From the NCBI GenBank assembly GCA_009761415.1, contig QUOL01000012.1, forward strand, positions 635,001 to 699,000: a stretch of DNA of 64,000 nucleotides, written 5' to 3'. A program made the translations under genes and the position numbers. Under the pieces are notes generated by a model. That model saw only the letters and a program-made list of their open reading frames with translations, did not search any database and was not told the origin of the DNA. This DNA comes from Sarcomyxa edulis. Its lineage: Eukaryota > Basidiomycota > Agaricomycetes > Agaricales > Mycenaceae. The stretch's first letter is position 1; every line of letters begins with the position of its first letter. Below, one piece after another: positions 47,184 through 60,020 of this stretch.

Positions 47184-48594
47184 ACGGTTTCATTGACTGT
47201 GTAATATATATCTACCGTGCATTTGGTTGTGGCTTCTATCCATGTCACTTTGAGGTGCGAGTACAATGACCCTTCCAGCTACGCCTGGACAGTCTAATCA
47301 ATTGTAGCTAGGAATCCTTTCGATTCTTGATGTCGCCCCTTCATACACCTTTAACTGGTTATGAATTCCATTCTCTCGTTCATCTCAGCTGTGCTATAAA
47401 CGTTCGCATATCGTAAACCGTTCCGCGGACCAGTGGAATGGTTGCATGTACTTCGAAGCACTAACCTTCGGACATCTGCCCGGTCCCAGATCGTTAATTG
47501 TCGGACCAATTCCATAATCGCTGCCCTCTTTATTCTGATGCGTACGTCTGACGGTGGAAAAACTGTGCGCAGCTCGCACTACGTTTTGCTCATGATTGGC
47601 GATGAAGGAAAGTTGTGGGTCTACAAGTCAAGGAGAGTCTCAACTCTTTTCGTACGTGTTCCCTACGAAGGACCAGCACCAAACCAGGCTACCAGTGGCG
47701 GCGCTCTTAACATGTGGGGAATAGCACACACTCGGGTAAAAAGTGGGCCACTCTTTTTATGGTAGACCTGCGATATCCCGGGGCACTCGTGGCGATTCCC
47801 GATATAATTGGATAGGTCGACGCACTTTGTCTCAGGAACTTAGCCGAATGATATCGGGCAGAATTTGGGAGAGCCTTTCTCCTTTTCCGACATCTTTCAT
47901 ACAGATTTACCTGCAAAATCGTGGTATTTTTATATTGGGGTGCAAGCCTCGTTAGGGGACGAACTTCTGGGACCCAGATCAAACGTTTGGCGCTGCTATG
48001 TCTTTCCACGAGAAACTGGTACCGATGCCTGTCGATCCTATAGCTACTGGAGACATTCACTGCTGTTGGGAAAGACTTACCGGGCAAACTGACCGTCCAA
48101 TTTAAAGTTGGCTCGACCTTATCCGAAGCTCCAACGAGTACCCACCAAATGGCTAGGGGGACTCAAATCACGCAATAACGGATCCGAACCGACTTGATCA
48201 ACAGATTAGTGCAATGAGACTATAAGAGCTCGACCGCACAAAAAGGGAATACTCATAGTCGTTAGAGTTTATATAAAATTAAGGCGTCCGGGATGGCTCT
48301 AGGAAAGCATGGCCGAACTCGTGTAGGTCAAGAAAGAGCGCACATGCTTGTAACGTTAAAATGGCTCATGGTAGAGACAAGGGTAACGGACCTCAGGCTC
48401 CCCGGTGAGAGCATCTTTGTGAACGTCTTCCGTTTCGGAAGGGGTAAATATGCTCGCGATTATAGATTCAAGGTAGATGAATGGAGGACTGACACGAGGC
48501 ACAATGCGATAAACCTGTCGAATTATTGTAGGACACAAAGACAGAAGAAAGGCTGCATAGGACTGGTGTGATAAAGTGATATCCAAAAAATCAC
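47184..48594. other. Intergenic region, arp6 / importin gene
   Basis: About 1.4 kb with only short frames. One minus-strand frame near 47707-48087 has no known motif. No supportable gene. Confidence 0.45.
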
Positions 48595-51500
48595 TCAGAC
48601 CTGGACGACACCATCATTTCCGGTTTGAGTCTCGGCTATCCGCATGACTTCCATCAGCATTGTTTGCTGTTCAACAGTAAGGGATGTTGTGGAAGCTTGA
48701 TAACTTGGTCCGTTTTGCATTTGGAAGGCTAATACTGGGGTTAAAGGACGTATGATAGACGTAAAGAAGAATATACTCACTAGTCAAAGCATTTTTGAAA
48801 GAGACATAAGGGTCCACATTATCGAGAGGGCTCAGGTAACCGAGTTCTTCATCGATATCTGAGTCGTCGACAGACTCATCATCGTCATCCTCAGTATTGG
48901 GCTTGGTCTCTGATGTCTCACGCAAGCGAGCACCCTAAAAAACTTCTCGTAAGTGGCGGGAGCAGGCGAAGACACGAGAGACTTCACCTCTTTGGCAAGC
49001 AATTCGAGGTAAGCCGAGTCTTCGTCCCACACGTCCTCTAGAAAATCCAGATCAGAAGGCCTCGACTACTGCCCCATTGAGAAAGAAGACGTACCGTCAT
49101 CTTCGTTCAGATTCAGGAACCGTTCGTCGTCAATATCTTCGTCGTCGGAGTCTTCTTGGAAGGCGTCCTCGAGGGCCTTGCGGTCTAAAGTACGTATCTT
49201 AAATATATTGAACCAGGATAACGGATAAGCGAGCGACAAACCTGCAATAGCTTTTGGGAGATCTTTGAAAATTTTCAAGATTCCCCCAACGATACCGGGC
49301 CATCCGTCCTTCACACCCTCTGGAATAGCAGCGGGATCCATCTCCAGTAATGCGCATAATGCCAAGACGGTAAGCTTTTTGTCATGCACGCGAGGTAATC
49401 GATGGTCGTCGTTGATCGCAGCGAACCACTGGTCGAAAAACACTCGAGCCATTCCGGGGCGATAACCTTCCATGAAATGGAGGGCCGCGGATGGGCTGTA
49501 CAAGACAGCATTGATTAACACTTCCAGGTTGGCCAAGCGAAGGGCTGAAGTTTCTGCCTTGTCGAGATGACCCAGAGCTGTGAGAACAATAGGTTGCAAG
49601 GTCTAAACATAGTCGTTAATTAACACAAACGGAGAGTATCACGAAAACAACCGCCACACCTCATTAGCTTGACCGCGGAGATTGAGTAAGATAGATTCGG
49701 CGAGCTTGCAGCCATTGACTCGGTCATTTTCACCCAGCTGGTCGTTGGTGATAGATGTCGTGTAAATGTCGAGGACCATATGCCTATAGTCCGGCCGAGC
49801 TTTGAATACATCGGTCCCATATGATACAAAGTTGTCGAGACTGGGAAGCATTTCTATTGGTGGTCTGACCGTCAGCGTGGAATGTGAGTCGACTATTGTG
49901 GCCACATACCTTCCAGGAAATCAATGGCATCGGATTTGTAGAGTTTGTAAGTCTCTTCAAAGATGGGCCACATATTTGGCGAAACGCTATGTAATTTGAA
50001 CGTGAGACTGTCAATCAACTCATACATGTTATCGAACAGATCTACAGAAAGCAACCGACAAGGTCAACAATGAATAGGTGTCAGTATAGGAATCGATCAT
50101 ACCAAGGAGCTTGTGCTGAAGCGTGAATAAAATGATAGGGATGATGATTTCCTGAATTTGAGCCAAAATTTCGGGAGCACTATCAATTGAGGAAACGATC
50201 TTGACAACTCAATGTCAGCAAGGAATGGATAAGAACGGAAATCAGAGGTTAACCACCGTTCCAATTGTTTTGGCAACACCCATGGCAGCATAGGTCTTGT
50301 CGTCGTCAGCATCTGCCAGGAGCGTCTCTAGGTCCGCCGAAGCGTCTTGTTCCTCTTGGGTGATGCTCTCTCTGGCCAAACGCATATAGGACTCGCACTG
50401 AAGACGATGCATGACAGTTCAGAAAATAGGTTGATAATAGATGCATAATACTTACAAGACGTGCGGTCAGTTGAGCTGCAACAGGGAGTAGCTCAGTCTG
50501 GAAGGCGTTGACCATGACCTCCATGCTATGGTTGAGAATGTCAAGATCGGTTTCATCCGACAGCTTCAACAAGTCTTCAGTTTTGGAAGGAATCAGCAGC
50601 CGAGAAAGGAGGACAACAAATTGGAATGACCTTGTATAACTTTGCCGACTTGGGGAGCGACGGCCTTTCTTACTGCAGTGGCTGTTAGCACGCAAACATA
50701 TACGATGCTGCATCGACGGACCTGACTCGTGGCAAACAACTAATTCGGTTAGCGCAAGAGCAGCTTGAACCCTAACGGGGAACTCGGGGTCATCAAGGCA
50801 AGCTGCGACGGCTCTAAAGTTGACACTCAGATTCTACAGGGATTACTGTCAGCTATGGATGAGACAAGTCAAGTAAACAGACGAGTACCTCCTCGCTGGT
50901 CCATTTCATGCCGGTCTTGGTGACGGTACCCAGAACCTCGCAAGCCTAGTAAGGAAAAGATGGGTGAGTAATTGGGTCGGGAGACCTAGTAAATGTATCT
51001 TTACAATTGCGCGCAGGTATGGCTCGCTACTGGCAAATTCAGCGGTCACATGTTGCATAATGAATTGTTCCATGTTGTCCTTGACCTCGGGATGCCGCAT
51101 GATAAACGGCCCCAAAGCAGCAGTCATATTGAGGGCACCGAATCGTTGAGGTGCGGGCGCATGCCTATGGGAAAAAAAATAAGAATCGGAGACCCGGCTT
51201 GTAGAATAGTCAACGCACGATCGTAGCACAGTATTGATGAAACCGAGGATCGGCAAGAAAGTGGTCTTCGTTCGATTGCTTGCGAGCGAGAAGAGGAATG
51301 TAGTCGCAGATGACACCGGGGTGGAGAATTTTTCATATTCATCTTAGCATGCAGTTAGAATGGGCAATTATTCGAGGAGAGGGGATATACAGCTCACCGA
51401 CAGATGTACGGACAAAGTCGATTGGATCGTTCTCCCATAATTCCTGTTTCGCAGGCGTGAAAGACAGCTGAGGGAAGACGAAAGACGAAACCAATGTCTC

Positions 51501-52970
51501 GAAATGAGGCTTAAGTAGTGCCCACGTAGATTTAGGCTTCACGCTAGCGAATAGGAGGAATTAGCATCATAAATAGACATGACGTCAATCGAACACACCA
51601 TTCTGTGAAGAACTGGAATATTTGGAATTGACATTTCTTAGAAAGCCAGGCTTGACCAGATACGAATAATTGGACTTGGTCGAGATAAATACGCAGAATT
51701 TCAGGAGCAAACATGGTCACAAAATGCTGGGCAAAGGGACCATATTCTTTTTGCATAGGTGAAGGAAGCTGCGAAGGGTTTCCGAATCTGGAAACAAAGA
51801 TTCATTCATCAGTATGAAATTGATCCATATGGCAAAACCACGATGTACCGGTGGAACAAACGGAAAAGAATTCCATAAGCCCATTTTTTGGTTTTCCACC
51901 ATTCGCTGCGTTCGCGTTCTTCTTCGTCCTCGGGGACAGCTTCTTTCGGGAGCTGTAAGTTTACAACAGCGAATAACAATTGACCCCATGGCACAAGACT
52001 CTCGGAGCTTTGTTGGTGACGGCTAAGATTAACGACGATACTAGTCTTGTACGCCTTCAGAATCAGATGAAGCATGGTCGGAATCTCTTGCGAAGCACTC
52101 GGAGGAGTCTGTAACATCTGCGTGGCAATGCTAGCCAGTGTAGGCATCAGATGTTCCACAACCTTTGGCAAGATGTCACTCTTCTGACGGAACCTGGTAT
52201 CCGGAAGAGGGAAATGAATCAGATAAGGAATCCATCAACATCAAGATTGGGAAATCCAGAAATGCTATTCCGACTCACCTGAAAGCTCTAATGGACTCTA
52301 GCGCTGCTACACAGCCGGCGCCAACCTCTTGAATATTGCTGCTTCCTAGCAAGCGCTTAACATCGTCTAGCAACGAGGGCCATCTATCCGGGAAATCATG
52401 GGCCACGAGGGACTTGAGAGTGCTTGCGAGCTGCAGAGTGATGCTACGCGACGGTGACGCAGCGAGAAGAGGTAGTATGTGTGCTTTAAGTGCATCGCGA
52501 TCGGATGCAAGGATGGGCACCTGCTCGGTGCGTCGAGCATTGGTAACAGGCTGAGCAGGGTCAAGGTAGTAGGACGTATGGACGCGATTTTTTAGCCAGA
52601 CGGCACATGCTTGACGTGTCGCGCTAATAAATAAGCAAGACGTGAGAAGTGTTCAGATCTCGCAAATTGACCAAGAAAGACAAAGTCGCGTCGAGAAAGA
52701 CACGTACAGATCGACGCTATCGGCTGCGATGATCTGAAGTAGCGCGGCGATCATGCCCTGCTCAGCGCCAACCTAAACAATGAATGAATGAGTAAATATC
52801 GCATGAAGCATTAATGAGAGAAGGAAGTAAGATGAAGAAGACGGGGAAATATCCAATAGCGCGAGGAACCCCTTCCTTACTTTGCGAATTTGAAGCTCTG
52901 CAGCCTTCCGGACATTGGGATCTGGATTGAAGGTAGTCGTAAAAAGATGTGAGAGTGTCTGAAGGTCCAT
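48595..52970 (-). CDS. Importin-7/8-type karyopherin (Sxm1/Nmd5-like)
   Basis: A long minus-strand gene with more than 15 exons, starting [28 protein letters not shown] at 52970. This is the importin-beta N-terminal HEAT repeat. [33 protein letters not shown] and [16 protein letters not shown] segments follow, with many helical repeats. Near the C terminus an acidic [16 protein letters not shown] stretch and [31 protein letters not shown] match the importin-7/8 family. These receptors carry ribosomal proteins, histones and other cargo through nuclear pores under RanGTP control. The end at VVQV (stop 48597-48595) and the start are confident; inner exon borders were not all resolved. Confidence 0.92.
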
Positions 52971-53523
52971 CTTGTACAACGTTTGATGTGTCTGCCACTG
53001 TCAGTTAAAGCAGTATAAGTGTCTTGAGAACACGCGTCGGGACGGGAGAAGGGTCGAACCTTGGAGACCTTGGAAGGGTATAAGAGTAGTTTTGGAGAAG
53101 AGATGTACGAGGATGATGATAACAGAAGATAAAAAGACAAAGATGGAGAGATGGATGTACGAAAGTTCAAAAAAAAACTTGGAAAAAGTACAAAACGGTC
53201 ACCACGTGAGCCGAACGCGTCAATTTGAGCCGGTGGAAGATGGGCCCTATCTTTTTTTACGAGGACTTACGGTATTGTGGCTGTTCACACAAGGTCTGTA
53301 TGTATCTGAGCCAGCAACAGCAATCCACGCGCTAATAATGTACACGAATCCCTTGCTTATCGCAGACAGGTTATGCGACAGCTGGAAGGGTATTTGAGTG
53401 AAACAGCCGACGAGTCGACGTACTACTCCAGAATGGTGACGATACAAGGCCTAGGGTATCTCTGTGGACTGTCTATACGTCAAACAGATACTGGGTATCT
53501 CTGCGATAGGGTTCTGATTCCAT
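52971..53523. other. Intergenic region, importin / dsc3
   Basis: No gene. The frames here are the reverse of importin upstream sequence or short and unrecognised. Confidence 0.5.
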
Positions 53524-54696
53524 TCAGGACGTGTCAAGAAGGAACCTCCACATTCCAAACAACACGTTCACCATGAAACCGACCACAAGTCCCATCTGCA
53601 CTTGTTTCCTAACGTATCATTGGGAGGCACAATCAGAATCACAAACCCAGACGTGCCAACAAGGAGAAACGCACGAGAAGATGACGTTGTCCTGTTCTTG
53701 TCCGCTTCCATCGCCATCGTCGTACTCCCCGTCTTCCCAAAACACAGCCGGTTTCGACTTTCGCATGTAGAAGAAGGGCATCAAAGGGAAGAAGAAGCCG
53801 AGAAGAATCCCTTGGATGACAGAAGAATTGGACGATGCAGATTGAGATAGTGATGCTGTTCCTGCCGAATCGATGGAATCTATCCATTGCTCCTCGAGCT
53901 GACGCATGTGTTCATCATCTGTGGGGTGGGTGGGTAAAATAGAGCCATGACGCGTATGAATAGATTGATATTAATGAAAAGTTGGGGAATGCAGCATGGA
54001 ACGGAAGTGGACGAACATTCTTCCTCGGTATCAAAGTCGGTATCAAGATAATTTGAGGATGATTGACTGTGAAACTGACGCCGAAAATTGGCGATGTCTG
54101 CTTCGGAGAACCCCACAGACACTAGTCTATCGAATCCTCTCGCAGGCTGAAGTTGTGCTGTCTTGAAATACAAGTCCCCAATCAGTCGGAGAATTGGTTT
54201 GTGAAGTTGTTTATACATCGCGTACCTGAATTCTACCCTCTTCGTTTTCCTCTCCATCCTCTATCTTTGGTCCAACGGAGCAATGCAACCAAGTCGTGGC
54301 AGCTTCAGATTGGTTTTCTTTGTCAGAGTCCTCCTCTGTGGCGTGCTTGTGTTTTCCATCCAGTTGCGTCAGCAATGGATATAATGATGTGCCATCGTCC
54401 AATAACCGGCCAGAATGTATGAGCCTTAGTCGACGGTCCTGTAATTGTGGTCTAAAATCACGTATCTAGAACGACTATTAGCGCATGACACGTATTCGAT
54501 GGTGTGTGTCTCATACCTTCTTCTTGACATCTTTCACAGATTCCTGAGGTTCGAGTGAGATAAGAAGGTCCGAGATACCCTCTGTGAATCGGATGTTGAG
54601 CTCCCGGGGAAGTTCAGGTTCGGGTGCAACTACAGGGTCGACATGTAGAGGGGGATCTCGGGCACGCTGCTTTCCCTTGGCCTTTTCGCTCAACAT
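53524..54696 (-). CDS. dsc3: DSC E3 ubiquitin ligase complex subunit 3
   Basis: Starts MLSEKAKGKQRARDPP at 54696, then LNIRFTEGISDLLISLEPQESVKDVKKK and IRDFRPQLQDRRLRLIHSGRLLDDGTSL, a ubiquitin-like domain. After a disordered insert, RGFDRLVSVGFSEADIANFRRQF is the conserved DUF2407_C segment. Two hydrophobic segments follow: VIQGILLGFFFPLMPFFYMR and, after an intron, VQMGLVVGFMVNVLFGMWRFLLD. This is the layout of Dsc3, a membrane subunit of the Golgi/endosomal DSC ligase that handles SREBP and membrane-protein quality control. The last intron joins VIFS to KQVQMG. The stop is TGA at 53526-53524. Key segments are intact. Confidence 0.9.
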
Positions 54697-54911
54697 GCTG
54701 GAAGAGATATACCTATGCGATTTCGAGATTTACCTGCCAAATGCTGTCAACGGAGTGAGTGAGCGGAGCAAGAGCGGGGCAGTCCGCATTTGGGTATTTG
54801 GCGGAGCCGCAGGAAGCAAACACCGGTCACTGGTCCACGTGGACGTCGGTCACGGTCTCAGATTTTCAAATTATTCGCTTTTATCCAGACCACTCGTCTC
54901 CCAGTCCTTGC

Positions 54912-56311
54912 ATGAGTATACTCTCATTCAGAAAGAATCCCATACGATGGCCATCATCGAATCCAATTCGTACTTATGCGTACAGTGCCCTCCATCGAAA
55001 TCGTCGTCGGGCTCCACTACCTCCCCCACCACCTCCAAGCTCACACTTGAGCAATCTCCCTCCCACCCTCATCACTCAAAAGCAATTTAGATCCTATATC
55101 ATCCCATTATATAGTTATGGGTGGTATATAACTTCCTTCCCTCATCGCATGATTCAAAACGACGACGGTGTATGGATCTGGAAGCCCTACAATGCACCAC
55201 AACTAGGCAATACGTTCCGGTTACAAGGATTTAGAAATGCGGGTGCATTCCTGGAACGAGTTTTCAAATTATCTCTACAAGAACGCGTGAGTTCTCCCTT
55301 GAATACTACTTTCTTTTCACGATTAATGTACATCATCAGCGAATACCCTCTCTCAAATTAACCGGCAGCACAGTCCGGATTCATTTTCATACCGCAAAGG
55401 CCTCTCTCCCACAAAACGCCTCTGACGAAATGCTTTCCAATGACACAAGCAATGCCGGAATCACAGGGGACGATATACGTTTCGCAACACTAGTCCAAGA
55501 TATATTCGAAGAATACATCTCTGATAAACGCGCGATTGTCAGCCACGCAATCAAAGTTGCCCAACCCGCATTCCAAGCCATCGATGTCTCTAGATGGCAT
55601 CTGCACTTAAAAAATTTAGAGGTCGAACGATTCGAAAACACACTAATGCCTCTCCCTGCGATCAAATCCGTAGATAGGCGACCACCTCCATTGCCATTCG
55701 GACTTGCTCCTCCAGGTTCGGGAAAAGTGGAAGAAGAGACTCACGGGACGCTCCGTGCCATTACTGATGAGGACGTCCAGACGTATCTAAAACCTCTATA
55801 TACTCATGGTTGGGGTGTGGCACTATTGGGTCGAGAAATGGACAACTATCCCCAGCTCGTCAGGCTCTACAACTTCGATACGAGTAATTCTATGATTTTC
55901 GTCAATTGGATATGTGGATTCGTTCAAGAGCAGGTCCGTATTCATTCCTTCATATTCACAGCATGAACAAGAAGCTCATGCCTCCCTCTCTACACGTTTC
56001 TGCATCAGTCTCGCACAGGCCTCACCATCAAATTCCGACACGAACAGCTCTCCATCAGCCCGTGTTCACCATCCATCCACAACATCTCCAACCGAGACAT
56101 CCAACTCGCCCTCCGCATAGCCCAAGACGACCTCCATTTCACCTCAAGGGAACGTTCGCACCCGCCAAAATGGGCTGTCAGCCGTCCAGCCAACCTCCAC
56201 GAACTCGAACAGATCACACCAGTCCAATGCCCTGATCCCCGGAAGGATGCACGACGTGTGCAGAGTATTCCTATATTAGGGAAACTCCCGCCTATGGCGA
56301 AAGCGAAATAA
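54912..56311 (+). CDS. Tandem PCD/DCoH-like protein, second family member
   Basis: Exons 54912-55286, 55340-55933 and 56009-56311 give 423 aa. The N terminus (MSILSFRKNPIRW..RTYAYSALHRNRRR) is basic and fits a mitochondrial presequence. Module 1: FRSYIIPLYSYGWYI, FRLQGFRNAGAFLERVF, then after an intron STVRIHFHTA and GITGDDIRFA. Module 2: VQTYLKPLYTHGWGV, MIFVNWICGFV, then TIKFRHEQLSI and ISNRDIQLALRI. The same two-module, intron-split layout occurs in the protein at 36034-33914. The fold looks like pterin carbinolamine dehydratase, but the catalytic His motif is missing. The tail ends PILGKLPPMAKAK. Its role is unknown; a mitochondrial structural or regulatory role is a guess. Confidence 0.6.
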
Positions 56312-56477
56312 TAAAACGTCTTTCTCCTGCACTGCATTGTAACGTTCGATCGTTCGAGACGGATCGTCTTTCGTCTTTCGGTTCGTGCCGTGCATAGACC
56401 GCTGGTTTCATTGCCGGTAGGTAAAGGCGGGTCATGCTATCTCCCGCATACCGACTCTACAACCTAATACTAATAAT

Positions 56478-56788
56478 ACCTATCTCTGTCACGTTAAGGT
56501 ATAGCGTCCCAACCGCAGTCAATTTCTCCGAGCGCGCAGGAGACCCAAATTCATCTAGTAGTAGTACGGTTCTATACTCTAGAAGTCAAAACCCCCTACC
56601 TAGAAGTTTCATTTCAACAAGGCTGCATTGCGTGAACAAGCGTTTCATCAGGATTACGAGGCGCACCTCTGTCTGATCGTTCACGTTCACATTAATCCTT
56701 ACTTCGCTGGATACATCAACGAACGAGGTTTCGTCGATGGAACCAGGTTCTTCCTTGATCTTTGCCAAAAAAAATCTAGGCGCAAATG
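56478..56788. repeat. Dispersed inverted repeat, copy B
   Basis: Reverse-complement partner of 5976-6268. The minus strand here retains an open frame (56882-56586), so this copy may be closer to a once-coding source. No domain was recognised. Confidence 0.75.
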
Positions 56789-56910
56789 ACTTTCCTACAG
56801 AAAGGACTTGTCGTTGTCCACCGAACAGGAGATCTATAGTACCTCGATAGCGGTGTCGTAGATAGAAAAGAATGAAGTCCAATGTCTATGTATACTATGT
56901 ACATATCTCT

Positions 56911-58031
56911 ACGGTGGCCAGGGAGTCCATGGTCTAATTTTGGAAATTTTCAAATTTTTTGGCAGTTTCGCGTTGGAGCTTGGTTCGAGCCTCACTCAAA
57001 TCGCTTTTCGTGCAGCACTTTTCGAGCAACCTGAGCTATTTATTCATACATTCTACTCATCTCAACTGTCTAGGAAGGTATTGCATACCCCCAAAAGGCC
57101 CACAATGTTGGCAAATGACACCAAAACCCCGATTGATCATCCGACACCACGTCGATTCCATGCAGGCCAAGATCTTATCATCCTCAGGCGGCATACATGT
57201 GCGATATCGTTACCGTGCGTTGGTCCAGAAGGGGTACAGAGTGGCAAGCCTCAGCCACAGAACAGTATTGATAGCATAGCAGGAGAAAAGGTACCGAGGT
57301 ATGTGCTGCCGCCGCCGGTGCTGGTAGTTTCATTGTTCAGCCAACAAAAAGTTCGAGTTCGCGCCTTGAAGACCTCAGGGGAGCTACGGGCTGCTCTGAT
57401 GACTTCCACGCAGAAGAAAGCGACCTTGTGCTGTGCTCGGGCGATTCTGGCCTTGGCCTACTGCATCCCAACTTCACTCAGAGATCAAGTCGCGTCAGCA
57501 TCATGTCTCATAATACTCTGTGCTATAGTTTGCATATATATCTTTTTCGTGCGTAGGGCCCTCAGAATCACTGCTCCGGCGACTCGACAATAGCTTTGCA
57601 TTGCATTGCATGCGCTCGCGGCTCGCACATTGTCATTCGACCACGCTTATTATCTTCCTTCTTATACTGTCTTATATCTTGACCTTCCCCAATGGTACAT
57701 GCACATATATGATACCTCCATCTATTAGATAGCCTTATGAATTCATCTGCCTGATAACTTGATGTTATACTATGGTTCCATGACAGTGATGACACCGATT
57801 GTCGACGAATACCATCCGCGAGGCTGTCCGAGTACCATTCAGATCATAAAAACTCGAAAAAAGGACTACAAAACCCAGTATGCCTTCTAGAATCAACGTA
57901 CAGTAGCTCAGGTTGCTCGAAAAGTGGTGCACGAAATGTGACTTGACTGAGGCTCGAACGCAAAACCGCCAAAAAAATTGAAAATTTCCCAAAAATTTCC
58001 AAAATTAGACCATGGACTCCCTGGCCACCGT
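56911..58031. mobile_element. hAT-like non-autonomous element, 1121 bp
   Basis: Both ends start ACGGTGGCCAGGGAGTCCAT in inverse orientation, and the inverted repeats extend for about 130 bp with small differences. ATATCTCT occurs directly on both sides (56903-56910 and 58032-58039), an 8-bp target duplication as made by hAT transposases. The interior has no transposase frame. The right end lies about 190 bp upstream of the TAF6 start. Confidence 0.9.
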
Positions 58032-58039
58032 ATATCTCT

Positions 58040-58220
58040 CGATGATTCAAATAAGTGCCAGTGGTTCGTCCAAGTGAAGTCGCCGATTTCGATCAAGTAT
58101 TTGGTACAACCCGACGACGACCACGATCTCAAACAACGCCAGTCCTCCTTCGTCCTCGCCAGTCCTCCTTCGTCCTCGCCCAATCCTCGCCTCGCCTCTT
58201 TCCGCCCACCCATCATTGAC
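58040..58220. repeat. TAF6 promoter region with 20-bp direct repeat
   Basis: Near 58139-58178 the unit CAGTCCTCCTTCGTCCTCGC appears twice in tandem and then degrades into CCTCGC-rich sequence. It lies just upstream of the TAF6 start and just right of the hAT-like element. Confidence 0.6.
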
Positions 58221-60020
58221 ATGCACAAACCCAAACCCCGACCCCAAACCCAACAAACCGGAGTCTACAAGCCCGATTCCGTTCGAGTGAGTGAGAGACC
58301 ACACCCATATCCATATCGTCTTCCACAATTACAATTACATGCCCAGTTCCTAATCCTATTCTTCACTATCACTGAACTATCATTAAACTATCACTGAACT
58401 ATCACTGAACTATCACTGAACTATCACTAAACTATCACTATCACTTTTAGGACGCAGCAGAATCCCTCGGCATCACAGGTCTTTCAGACTCGGTGGCTTC
58501 GGCTTTGGCTAGTGATGTTGAGTATAGGATTCATCAGGTTATCGAGGTACGATTCACATCCAGCTTCGCTCTGAAAGACTATCAAATCGTCTCATATGCC
58601 ATGCCACCAGGAAGCCGCCCGTTTCATGCGCCACGGCCGGCGCACAACCCTCTCCACCTCCGACATCTCCCAAGCCCTCCGCGTCCTCAACATCGAGCCC
58701 CTATACGGGCACACCCCCCAAAACCCCCCCTCCTTCAAACGCGCCCTCCCCTTCCCCCAACTCCCAGCCGCAGGCCCCGTCTACTTCGTCGAAGACGAGG
58801 AAATCGACTTTGATAGGGCCCTCCGGGAAGAAAAAATAGTACTACCGAAAGGCGTTAGTTGGACTGCGCATTGGCTTGCTGTGGAGGGTGTGCAGCCGCG
58901 CGTACCTGAGAACCCGCCTGCGATTCCGAGGGATTTGGATGTGGCGGACGCTGGAGGAACAACAACGACGACAAAAACGCCTCCTCCTCGGACGAACGGA
59001 TTCCTCCCAACACCTCCCTCTCCAAATCGACCCACCACCAAAAAACAGCAGCATCAGCAGCACCAACAACAACAACAACAGCAATTACTCGTCAAACAAG
59101 TCCTCTCACGAGAACTGCAATTATATTACACCCGCCTGACTACTTCGCTGCTGCCACCCACAGGCGACTTCGTACGACGAACAGCTGCATTGGCAAGTCT
59201 GCGGAACGATGCTGGGTTACAGGCGCTTTTGCCCTATCTAATCCGATGGGTGGGAGAAGGCGTGGTTAACGCACTTCGAGAGGGTGGGCAAGCGGATAGT
59301 GATGGGAGAGTCTTGGAGGTGCTGCTGGACGTGGTCAGTGCTATTCTGGATAATAACACTTTGTTTGTGGAACCATACGTGAGTGCATCCACATACATAC
59401 ATTCCGAGTTTTTGAACTTTTCTAACATCGTTGCACCAGCTACATCAAGTCCTACCGCCAATCCTCTCAACGCTCCTCCACTCCTCCCTCCCTCCCTCCC
59501 ACGCAACCCACCTCCGCACATCAGCATCTCAAACACTCTCTCGACTCCTCACGCAATACTCAACGACCTACCCATCACTCTCTCCTCGGATAATGAAGAC
59601 CCTCCTCCTCGCTCTGATTTCTCCGGGGAAGAGTAAAGGCACGCGAGAGGGTGCTATTCGCGGACTGGTCGGTGTTGGGAAAGAGGCTGTTAGAAAGGGA
59701 CTCATCGAAGGTGGGGGAGCTAAAGTGGTGGGTAGTGAGTGTAGGACTGGTGAGACGGGTGCTCTTGTGAATTCCGTTCTGGTAAGCAGCAACTGTTTCA
59801 TACGGGATTCAACTTCACTAAACAAGCAATTGAACTACAGGATGCTCTTCGAGTGTTACATCCACCCTCAGACATGCCTGAATCTTTAGACCCCAACAGT
59901 GACGTCGACTCTGCCACAATCCAACAACTAAGGAAAGTCCTAGGCAATTTCTTCGCGGAAAGATTGATGCAGGATGCGGCTTGGGCGAGAGGTGTACTCG
60001 GTGGGAGTAGTGCTCTGTGA
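58221..60020 (+). CDS. taf6: Transcription initiation factor TFIID subunit 6
   Basis: Five exons (58221-58286, 58451-58546, 58611-59378, 59440-59781, 59841-60020) give 483 aa. The histone-fold domain spans exons 1-3: GVYKPDSVRDAAESLGI, DVEYRIHQVIEEAARFMRH and TTLSTSDISQALRVLNIEPLYG. A conserved segment GPVYFVEDEEIDFDRAL follows, then LPKGVSWTAHWLAVEGVQP. After a Gln/Pro-rich linker comes the HEAT-repeat C-terminal domain (ELQLYYTRLTTSLL, LQALLPYLIRWVGEGV). TAF6 pairs with TAF9 in TFIID and related SAGA-type complexes. The first intron is 164 nt and packed with CTATCACTGAA repeats. A short polyQ run is encoded near 59060-59085. Confidence 0.95.
58365..58445 (+). repeat. Intronic tandem repeat, CTATCACTGAA-type
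   Basis: About six copies of a 11-12-nt unit (ACTATCACTGA and variants) fill the 3' half of TAF6 intron 1, directly before the acceptor at 58450. Confidence 0.85.

Noticed and set aside
53600..53850. Plus-strand frames opposite dsc3
   Set aside because: They are antisense to the conserved Dsc3 membrane segments.
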